In this document: positions 51,101 through 63,100 of the stretch, piece after piece | How the letters are laid out: every line of letters starts with the position of its first letter | Position numbering within the stretch: the first letter of the stretch is position 1 | DNA from: Membranipora membranacea | Lineage: Eukaryota; Bryozoa; Gymnolaemata; Cheilostomatida; Membraniporidae | Length of the DNA stretch: 64,000 nt | Direction: 5' to 3' | NCBI GenBank assembly: GCA_914767715.1 | Contig: OU612075.1 | Location: 16,428,001 to 16,492,000 of the forward strand | Program-made: the position numbers and the translations under genes | The notes under the pieces: model-generated | The model's input: only the letters and a program-made list of their open reading frames with translations | Told to the model about the DNA's origin: nothing | The model's database searches: none

Positions 51101-54100
51101 CTATAGCAGGGTTGGGAAAAAATAAACAGCGATGCAGAATTTAGTATGGATAAGGGTATAAAAGCCTTGTCATATGGCCCATCACAAAAGGTTGGTGACA
51201 AGGCTGGGAGCATTTGACAACACTTACTTCACACCATGTTCTCAATACCGTTTGAAAACCAGTAACCCTTAAAACAAAGAAAATGAATAAATTATCTAAC
51301 TAAAGAAAACGCACATTGATACCAACCTTCAAAGCCAGAGTGGCAGATACAGTGCCATTCATTGATGAGATCTTTACAGGTAGCCCCGTTATGACATGGA
51401 TGGCTCAGACACTCGTCTATGTCGTGCTCACAATGTATCCCCTCATATCCAGGCTCACAGTGGCACACGTACCCGTCTATCTATGCATATATCACAAACA
51501 ACATAATATTATTATGGGAACTTGCCTCCCAAAAAAACATGGTAGTACTGCAGTCTAGACTTGAAAAAACCCATAAAGATTTTCAATTTAGTTTGACTTT
51601 GAGGGTTTATGGTTTACAAGCGCCAGACAGATGACAAATTAGGCATTTTGTAAATTTGCTACACAACTGAAAGCAACTTACAACCTTAATTCCATAGGAT
51701 TCTAGTATCTGAAGGGGACAACTCCAAAAGAACAAATACATGATTACTCATAGAGGTTGTGAATGTCCAATCAATGGGGAATAGATTTACTGCTGAAAGT
51801 GAAATCTTGCTTAAAAAAACAAGTAAGGACAGATATAATTTTTTCAAAATGGAAGAATTGTCAAAAATTTGGCAATCACAATGCACAAAATTATAATTTG
51901 GTTGGTAAACAATGTGATGAATAAGCAAAATTTACTAAAAACCTGCTAGCAAACACCCTGATATCTCATCACAAATATTTATCCTCCGATTTCATGCAAT
52001 CAGGAAATGAATTTGAAGATGACGAAATATGACCAGATAAATTAATTCACTTATGCTGTGTAATGCCACCTGATCACCATCAACCAATCCAGTATCTGCT
52101 CTTTGTGAAAAAGAACATGGTCTATTCTGTAGATCTAATTTGATAGTTGGCAAGCCCAAGATTAAATAATAGAATGAGATCTTCTGACTCAGTCTTACAG
52201 GCGTTTGTAGGCGGTTATTGCTGATAAGCTGACACACCAAGGACAATATGAGTGGCCAATCCAGAACTGATTAAGCTGTCATTATGATCTAACTCTACCC
52301 GATAAAATGATTAAATCTACCTAAGATTCCGCCCGAAATGCGCACAAGTATGAATGATCAAGATCATGTCATCACTAAGAATCAATGACATAATTTTGCA
52401 GACATCGAATAGTGTTGATTGGTGTTACTAATTGTTAAGAGTCAGAGGGGGAAAAGAAGGGGGGGGGGGGGGTGAGAAGGAGAGGAGGGAAAGGGAGAGA
52501 GGAGAGATTTGAGGGGGAGAGGAGTGGGAAGTCAGATAGATTGTCTAACCTTATCTTCACAGTCAGCACCATTGTGACACGGTCCACTCTGACATTCATC
52601 TACATTCACCTGGCAAGAGAAAGAGAACAAAATTTATCAGGATATGAAAATCTTAGTTAATTTTATACTGAAGAATAGTGTTGCCAACTAGTGAGGAAAG
52701 TATTATAAATTAAAATGTTGACTACACAATGATATTGCTTTAATTTTCAAAATTTGCAAGTCAGATATTCCTGGGATTAATTTGTAATCTGCAAGTCAAA
52801 CATGAGTCACTAAAGGCATAGATTAGCTTTATGCTCGGTTCACATTGTCCCAGATGACACTTTGCCATCCCAGATGCTTATCCCAGTCACATTATAACAT
52901 TCATCCCAGATAGCCATCCCAGATAGCCATCCCAGTCAATGTGAACCAGAAAATGACACAATCTGTCTGGGTGCGTCTGGAATAGCATCGGGAAAGTTTG
53001 TAAGCGTCAAACTTTGCCGATGCTATCCCAGACGGACCCAGACAGTCTGGGATTGTGTCATTTTCTGGTTCACATTGACTGGGATGGCTATCTGGGATGG
53101 CTATCTGGGATGAATGTTATAATGTGACTGGGATAAGCATCTGGGATGGCATCCTAGTGTCATCTGGGACAATGTGAACCGAGCATAAGTCAAATGGTAA
53201 TTGATCAAACTTTCTTGCTGCTTTACAATGCTTTTCTAAGAAAGATTTCTTTTAAATTTTTTTTAAGTGCCTATCAAGTGATGTAGGTGGAGTCAAGTTG
53301 CCCTACACAGAGAGTGTGCTGGGGACATTACAGTTTAATAGACTGCCTTTGTGTATTGGCAGTATGATTTGAAATTGTAAGTAAAAAGCCAAGTCAGAAT
53401 TTTTGTGACTCAAAACCACTTTGCGCCCAGTGAATAAGCCTACATTCACTTTTTGAAATGACTGTTTGTGAGAAAAATAAAGTATTGTAAAGCAGTGAGA
53501 TGCCTTGAATCACATGCTGTCGATTTCGCTCTCCACTACTGTAGAGCCAACAACCAAGACACAAGCTTTTTATATTTTTTTGCCAGTGGCTTGTCAGTAC
53601 AGGGGAGCAACTCCAAGCACAGGCGAATCGGATAAATCTAGACGTAGTTTGTATCAAACTTACCTCACAGTTGGTACCCTGGAAGCCATGTAGACATCTA
53701 CACTTGTACCCATTGACACCGTCTACACACAGACCATCATTTTGACATGGTGTCGAGGAGCACTCGTCTACATTTATATCACATAGCTGTCCTTTAAACC
53801 CAGCCAGACATTCACAGTGGTACTCGTTTTCCTAAAATTTATTTATGAAGCTTTCACACTACAGTAAAATAACCATCATACATTAACTAGTGGTGGACCG
53901 TTCAGCTTGTTACTTTTGACTGTTTAAACAACCAATACCGGCTATTATAATTATGCACACGTTTGGGCACTTTAGGTTTTTATGATTTATCTCAATGCTT
54001 AATTTTCTAGCTTTTAATAAATCGGACAACTCCAAATTTGGCTATTACTTACCTTGCACAATACATGGATGAAGTTCTGCTAAGAATTTTACAAATTTTG

Positions 54101-57100
54101 AATGGAAAGGAGCCATATTTATGTGGACAGTCACATGGTGAGGGCGAGAGTTTTGGGGCTCAAACTAGTGTTTTGATAGCAAGGGTAATAACCATGGTTT
54201 TAACCATACAGGTAAAAATCATGACACTGGTGCAGGTGACACATACCAATGTGATTCTCAAAAAGATATTTGCTTTCTATGCTCACCCCATCAACACATG
54301 TGCCATTATGACAATTGATGTCTTCACATTCATCGATGTTACTCTCACACACTACACCATACCACCCGGGTCTGCATTCACATCTATAACATACAATGAA
54401 GGCATCATGGTGTCAACAATTGGTAGCATTCATATTAGTTACACAAATTTAAAACAAGCCCTGTACTGTATGAGTAATGCACAGATTGATAAGATACATG
54501 AACAGAATTTTCCATATGAGTCTGTTCTAAAGCATACACGGCAATGTCTGCCGATAAGGTCAGTGGTAATAACAACAGTTTGAGTTTTTAATGACACATC
54601 AATAAATAGAAGGAACTGGACACACCCTGATAATGAGTAGGGCACAAAACAGCCTTTAACATGATACAGCCAATCAGGAATTCCGTACGAAGCCAGGGTA
54701 GGGTTGTGCGTCGTTTGATGAGGATGCATTCTATTTTTACATCACTTTACATTTGATATAGAATATTATAGATGCTCATGATAGGCATCTTGAACTGGAA
54801 TCAAATGGTTTTCCCCATCTTTCCCCACCTATGTGAAACTATATAAGATGTTTACTGTAATATAATTAGCGTAAGTGGGTTTATCATTCAGATAACTCTA
54901 CTTCCTACTTCTTTGTTTGACTAACCCCCGCATTAGCTGGTGATTAGGAAAAACACTTTTTCAAATGCCTGACTTGGCACAAACGAAGGTCTAACATTTC
55001 TGTAAAAGGAATGGAACTATCCAGACCTTAGGGAACATTCTCGTTGACGGTCAACAGCGTATAGAAGTGGTGATAAAGGTACTGGACTTCTCTGATGAAC
55101 TAGTCGCTCACTGTCAAAATATGTCTGTCACTTACACCAACGAAATGGAGTTCCTTGCTTACACGCTGGGGTATATTGTTGGGTTAACTATTAGCTAGTC
55201 GCCCAATTGGTTGACCAACTAAAAAAATTCTTTTCTCTTGATGTTTGCTAAGAAACAGAAGATTGGGCCGCCCCTAAAGAGGGACGCAAGGTGCCCTAAT
55301 CCTCATACTGAGAATGTGGTACATCCTAGAAAACTAGAATGCATTCTAGAGGTGAGGCCATAGAGGACCTCCTAATCATAAGTGTGCAGCGAGCTGCCAA
55401 AACTGAACTGGCACTAATCGGCCATTGGCAGTGACACTTTGATCTTAGCCAATTCACAAGTTTGAAAATCAACAGGCAACCACTGATGGTATCATGATAT
55501 TATGATATTCTTGAATATATTTTATTTGCAGATGACACAAACATTTTTTCAACAGATTCCCATTTAGTGCAAGAAAATCTGCACAAAGTAGAAACTTGGT
55601 GTATTGCAAACAAGCTCATTTTGAATTACTCTAAAACTTTCCAGGTCATTTTTAAAGCTCCAAATAAACTGATTAAAACTCCGGAAAACTACATTTTAAA
55701 TATGGGTGGAAACCAGCTTGATAATAAATTAAATACAAAATTCTTAGGGATTGAGCTTGACAGTAACATAACTTTTAAACCTCATATTGTACAAATTTGT
55801 AAAAAGCTCAATTTTATACTGTTGCTCATGCGTTCCATAAGACCATATTTAGATATTCCAATGATGATAAATTTATACTACACATTTTTTTACCCACACT
55901 TAATTTACGGCATCGAGTTCTGGGGCCATGCAGCTGAATGCGAGATAAACCAAATTTTACTTTTACAAAAATCAGCACTCCGTGTCATTTTAAAAATTCA
56001 TCCACGAGGCCATGTAACTTCATTCTTTGAGCACCTTAAAATTATGCCGGTGCAAATGCTATTTAAATATCGCTTTTTAATATTATATTCAAAAACAATT
56101 GCAAATTGTGAGATCTGTGTGAGCTCACCAAATGTTAGTTTCACAAGAAGTAAACTTGGAGTTGTCCCTCAAAGAGCCAACAACTGCAGGGGGGCAAGGT
56201 CCCTGTTGACGACAGGTGTAAACCTGCTCAACAGGTACCTTCCTGGTGAACGGGTTTGTGAGCCCCTTGGTCTGCGTGGTCGGCTGACCAGGGCCCTGTG
56301 GGGGTGTGGTGCATAGTCAGCAGGCGCGGCGGGCGGGGTTCCTTGGGCTGTCTTCGGCCACATAGTTCTTGGTCATACTGTTAATCGGGCGGTCGCCATT
56401 CTAGTCTCTGACTACCTGATCGCTCCGCTGTCATCATTTTTTTTTTAGAAGAACCTTTTATTACAAATAAACACAAACAGAAACCGGAAAAAAAAAAAAA
56501 TTATCCGTCAGCTTATAATAGTGTTGCTTGAGTAAAAGTTAAAGTGTGTGTCAATGTGCCAATGCTTCAATGTACCATCATTAAGTGCCTCACTTTATCA
56601 TGAAAAATATAAATTCAAGGGAAGCAAGTACTAGTATTGTCGGCAGCTTTCTAACATAGGCTGTCATGAATATGTGATTAATTAATTTAGCATCATTGCT
56701 GCCTGGCCTTGGGTGATTGTTCAGCTCATAGACAACAGTTCAGCTTCAATATTAAACCTATATTGATTTATCTTCATAAGGAAAGTACATCTATGTTTGT
56801 GGAGACTCAATTAAAAGACACTCAAGCTGTCTAATCAACTCCAGGTTGTTAATTTTAGTTATCAGCATAGTACTATACTTAATATTAATTATATAATAAA
56901 ACAATAAACTGACACATAAACTGTCCCAGAAATGTCACACATCGGTTTCAGTCCACAATGAATCAGCTATCAGGCTGATCCATACAACTTATTTTTAAAT
57001 CACAAAATCTTTTTGTATCGAATAAACAGTGAGTTTGCAACAAAAGAATAAGTCTATTGAGTTCCCAACATAAAACTCGCCAGGATTTTAACTTCTAACT

Positions 57101-60100
57101 GATAATTAAAATCATTCAAATATGTTTCACAGTCAAATTCATGAAAACAAAAAGTGGCTATCTTCGCTGTCATTAATGTTAGCTGACGTAAAGATGGACA
57201 AATATAGTAGATCTATGTTTGATGTCTTGGTTTTTTTAATGATGATCATTTTATGTCAAAACATCCTGGCCTGCATATGGAGTGCAACCCTCTTGTAGTC
57301 AGCTGGCAGTCTTTCATTGCAGAAGTTGCATTTTTGCAATAAAAAAACCCAGTTTGCAATGTTCAACTAGTTTCTAGGGTACCAATGTCTTTAAGACTAC
57401 GTTTCTTAGCTTGCATGAGGTTATACTCAAAACCCAGCCTGCCTTAAAGACTTAGTTTGAGGCTGCTCTTTTGTATCACATCTTATTCTCCATATTTTAT
57501 TCTATCATGTGAGCGATTTTCAGCTTTAGAATCCAAATATTGAGGAAGTTATGGCCTCTCAAACTTCCAGGGTGATTGCCTTCAATCGGCATTGGGAATA
57601 AGCGGATGTTTCCCCTGGGGTATGTCACAACCATAGACATGTGACATAGACATTATGAGTTAGTAGTTAATACACTAATAATCACAATAATTGATGATCA
57701 AAATTCAGACCTGGGTGGGAATCGAACCCGGGTCCCTATATCTACAAGCAACGACTCTACCATCACGCCACTTGGACCAACTAGGTTAGCTGGCTGTGAC
57801 GTACCCTAGGGATTGCCGGCTGATTTTTACTGCCGATAAATTGCCGTCACCTTGGAAGTTTGAGAGGCCATAACTTCCTCAATATTTGGATTCTAAAGCT
57901 GAAAATCGCTCACATGATAGAATAAAATATGGAGAATAAGATGTGATACAAAAGAGCAGCCTAAAACAAAGTCTTTAAATCATATAAAATGGTGGTTGTC
58001 GTGGTTGAAAGAGCTTGAATTTGTGATTTTACAAAATATAAATTCAGTAGAGAAACCTACTGAAAACCTGCATGGAATAGTATCCTTACATATTTGGTCA
58101 ACTCTTGCATTCAATCCACCAAGAAATGTCATATCTGCTGAACACATGATAAATGTCTTTTCCCAACAGGATGAACACGTCATGCTTTGTTCTCGCCTCC
58201 CCACCCCACCAATGTACAGAGCTTGTCAAAACAGGCCGACATTTAACACTGAAGATAATACTAACCTGAAGCCGTTGATCTCGTCCACACACACAGCTCC
58301 GTTATGACATGGATGACTGTGACACTCATTAAAGTTTATCTGACACTGTTTGCCGACCCATCCCTCTCTGCATTCGCAGATCCAACCTCGGATTTCATCG
58401 ACGCATACACCTGTGACAAAATTAATGAATTAATAAATAAATAAGACCCATATCTGTCCAGCTGCTTATTTTGACAAGTGATAAACATAAACACTATTTA
58501 TTATTTATACATTTACCTACATGTAACAAGCCTAGTAGTTCATTAGTTCAGAGAACTTCACACCCAAAACATTTGGAGCTGTTAGTTCACAGATGATGAC
58601 AGGACAACTTCTTATTTGTAACAAGTTATTTGCACAAGACAAAAATCATAAACTGTGAACTATAGAACACTTTCATGAATATCTAAGTCATTTACTGAAC
58701 AAACCTTCTATAACACAATAACCAATCGAGTGCTAGAGACTTTTTCAACATGATGCTCATAGTTTTAAACACACATATTTTGTGATTAAATACTGCGCTC
58801 AAACTATGACAGCTGGTACTGGTACTGGACAGATGGTAGTGGTACTGGTACTAAACAGCTGGTACTGGTACTGGACAGCTGGTACTGGTACTGGACAGCT
58901 GGTACTGGTACTGGACAGCTGGTACTGGCATTCCATTACCAGCCACTTGATAATCAGCTATACTGGCACAGTTTGAACGCTTACACTAGATCACTTACCG
59001 TCATTTAGACAAGGATTACTTATACATTCGTCTATATTCAGCTCACAGTTGAGACCCTCGAATCCTTCCTCACATCTACAGGTGAACTCATTTATACCAT
59101 CCACACATTTACCGTTAACACACGGTCCGCTATCACACTCGTCTACGTTAGTCTCACATGTCAACCCAACAAAACCTGCCAGGCAGTCACACTCAAACGC
59201 GTCTACCATGTCTCTAAAATATACAATGTCATAGTATAATCCTCATTATAGGCATTAACATCGGCATTAGAAAGTCTGGATACTCCAATGATATTCCAAA
59301 ATATTGTGTTGATCTCGATGACAAATGAGTACAAGCATATAGGGTCAGGTTTGGCCTAGTTTTGATGCTGATTAGTTGAAGAAACAACTTATATGATTTC
59401 AATCTTAATTTCATTGATGCTTTGAGAATAGATGCAGGGAGAGAACCAGAGTTGATGGTAGGTTTCGATAATATCTGAACCATATGCAAAGTATTCTTTA
59501 TGACTTTATAGATGAGTGGGCGTTACTACAAACCTGCAGTGAGCCCCATTTTTACACGGGTTGGGTTTGCAATCATTGACATTTTCTTCACAGCGTACTC
59601 CGATGAAGCCGTCCAAGCATTCACAGAAGAAAGCATTGACAGCGTCCTCACAAGTGCCCCCATTCAGACATGGCCCCTCTGCGCAGTCATCTATGTTAAT
59701 CTCACAAATATCACCTGTGTATCCTTAAACATACATTATAAATTATTTAATTAGGTTATGTTGATTACGATGCAGTGATTTTTTGCAATGCGAAGGATTA
59801 TGAGGGAGGCAGATGCTATAGTTTGCATGGTTGTTTACCTGTCCACATTCATGAATAACAAGCCAAATAGTTAAATAACCTGGATATTGCGTCTGTCGCC
59901 ATCCCGGACAAAATAGATCACAAATTGACCTGCACAAATGTTTTGTAAAGGTTCAGTCAATCTGGTTACAATGCATACAAACCTGGGTTGCATTGGCATT
60001 TGAATTCATTAATCATATCCACACAAAGTCCACCGTTATCACAGGGTTCTGATTCACACTCGTTGATGTTCTGTTCACAGATCACTCCATCATATCCAGG

Positions 60101-63100
60101 AAGGCACTGGCAGACAAATTCACCGACACCGCTAACGCACAGTCCGTGTATACAAGGCTGCGAGTCACAAAAGTCCTGCTTCTGTTCACACTGTTTGCCT
60201 TTGAACCCGTTTTTACATTCACAGGAGAATCCATTTAATTTGTCGGTGCATTTACCTCCATTAAGGCAAGGTGTGCTCTCGCATTCGTCTATGTTGTATT
60301 GGCAGCGGTCACCAGTAAAACCAGGTGGACATTCACAGGTGTATCCATCTGTCTGGTCCACACATCGCCCATTGTTCTTACATGGGGAGCTGTCACATTC
60401 ATCGACTTGTACGCTGCATCTGATTCCTATCCAACCTTTTTTACAGTGACATTCCCACCCGTTTGGTAAATCGACACACTCGGCGCCATTTTCGCAAGGC
60501 TGACTCTCACATTCATTGACGTCTCGATCACAGAATGCGCCAGACCAACCAACATCACATCGGCACATGAAACTATTGATAGCGTCGACACAGGTAGCTC
60601 CGTTCTTGCAAGGGCTCGACCCACACTCATCTATATTCTGTTCACAGATTTGTCCTCCGAATCCTTTGGGACATTTACATTTGAACGAGTTTTTGCCATC
60701 AATACATGAGCCATTGTTTCGACAAGGCTGACTTATACATTCATCACTGTTTGTATTACAATACTCTCCTTCCCAACCTGATGTACATATGCACTCAAAG
60801 GCAGCAATTTTATCAATGCAGATGGCGCCATTTTGACAGCGATTGTCTCCGTCTAGTGCTTCACAGTCATCAATATTGATTTCACAGTAAGTTCCAGTAT
60901 AACCTGAAACGCAGGCACATGTGAAAAAGTCATCACCATCAATACAACGACCACCGTGCATACAAGGGTCGCTTAAACATTCATTCAAGTTTATCTCACA
61001 AAGTAAACCAGCAAAGCCAGGCAAACATGCACAGCGGTAATTGCCTATACCATCAATACACTGGGCTCCATTGGTGCATGGATTTGAATCGCAGTCATCA
61101 ATATTAGTTTCGCAGTGCTTGCCTGTAAAGCCTACCAAACATAGGCATTTAGAACCATTGAAAAGATCTCTACATTTGCCACCGTTTGAGCAAGGGTTGC
61201 TTTCACAGTCATCTATATTCTGCTCACAGTGATCTCCAGTCCAGCCCGCTGTACACTCACAGAGGTAGTCATTCTGTAGATCAGTGCAGTCTCCCCCATT
61301 CATACAAGGTGTCGAAGCGCACTCAGGGAAGTCTATCTCACAGTGAGCACCCATAGTTCCTTTGAGGCATTCACACGTGTAGCCATTAGCTCCATCTCTG
61401 CAGGTTCCTCCCAAAGCACATGGTGAGCTCTCACACTCATTAAGGTTTATTTCGCAGCTATCGCCGGTGAACCCTGGGTGACAGTGGCAGAGGAAATCAT
61501 TGATTTTTTCAACACACCTCCCATCATTTTCGCAAGGTTCGCTCTCACAGTATTTCAGCCTTTTTGCACATCTAGGACCTTCAAATCCAAGAGCACACAG
61601 GCATTTGAAAGCATCACCAGGTAAATTGGTACAAGTTCCATCATTTTGACAAGGATATGATTCACAGCTGTTGCTGTTGATTGTGCAATTTGTTCCCTCC
61701 CAACCACTGTTGCAATGGCACATGCCATCAACACAGCTACCATGCTGGCATATGTTCACCTCACATGGGTCTGTCCTTGTGTCGCATGTCAATCCATAGT
61801 AGTGGTCAGGACAGACACAGACTGGTACGTTCCCTTCATTAATATGGCATCTACCATTATGCTGACAGTGAAGGTATCCGTGGACAGGGTTGTATTGGTC
61901 ACATGGTTCAATAGCAATTTGACAGTTTGTGCCAGCATAACCTCTTGAACAATCACATTCATAGCGACTGATTCTATGATGGCATTTTCCGCCATGTTGA
62001 CACGGATCACTCAAGCATTCATCTTCGTGTATCTCGCAGCGCTCTCCTAGAAACCCCTGAAGGCATATACATCGAAATCCAATAAGCAGATCACGGCAAC
62101 TTCCCCCATTCAAACACGGGGAACCTACACAGGCATCAATACCATACTGGCAGTGAGGCCCTGACCAATTTTCAGTACATACACACTCGTATCCCTCGAG
62201 TAAAGGCTTGCACAAGCCTGAGTTGAAGCAAGGGTCAGACTCACAATAGTCAATCCTATGGTCGCAAAGCTCACCAGTCCATCCAAATTCACAGTGACAG
62301 TGGAATGTTTCTCCTTCATTGATGCATTCACCATTGTCTGAACATGGAGCTTCAGCACAAGCATCCTGCTCAATATCACATCTTAGGCCTAGCATACCTG
62401 CCGGACAGAAACATTGAAATCTGTTCAACATGTCAACACAAGTAGCACCTTGTTCGCAAGGAGCTGAGAGGCATTCATTCAGTTGTATATTGCATGTTTC
62501 TCCAGTCCAGCCAGGCTTGCAGAGGCAAGCAAATGCGGTTTGCAAGTCAACACAACCAGCATTATTCATGCATGGTTTGTTCTCGCAGGCGTTAGTCTCG
62601 CCCTCACATTGGTGGCCTTCATACCCAGATTCACAATGGCAGCGATAGCCATTGTCCATATCCTCACAACGTCCTGTTGGAGAGCAAGGGGAGCTGTCAC
62701 ACTCGTTGATATCAACAGAGCAATCGTGTCCAACAAAACCACTTCTGCAGTAACACTTATAGTGTTGCCCTAGATCCTGACAAGTACCATCATGCTCACA
62801 TGGTGATGCTTCACATAAATCGATGTCAATAGAGCAGTCTACACCTGTAAATCCGTCCAAACATTCACAAATGTATGCAGAGTTTCGCTTCACAATTGTT
62901 TGGACTCCTCTTTTGACAAGTAAATGATCAGTATCAAGACGCTTACCATACTTCACTGGGGCGGCTTCACGGTATGGTATGCTCAATTCATCGGACGTAC
63001 TGATGAGAGCAGGGATGTGCGTTATACTATAATATGACCTGTTTCTGATGTTAGTAGAATTATCACCCTTACGCTTATCAAAAGAAGTGAGCTGGTCATA

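Noticed and set aside
57712-57775. Functional tRNA gene
   Set aside because: A and B boxes are good, but I cannot fold convincing acceptor and anticodon stems, and it sits inside a foldback repeat.
59988-62773. Many plus-strand and off-frame minus-strand ORFs over the giant EGF exon
   Set aside because: Shadow frames of the EGF coding sequence; their apparent regularity mirrors the EGF repeat.
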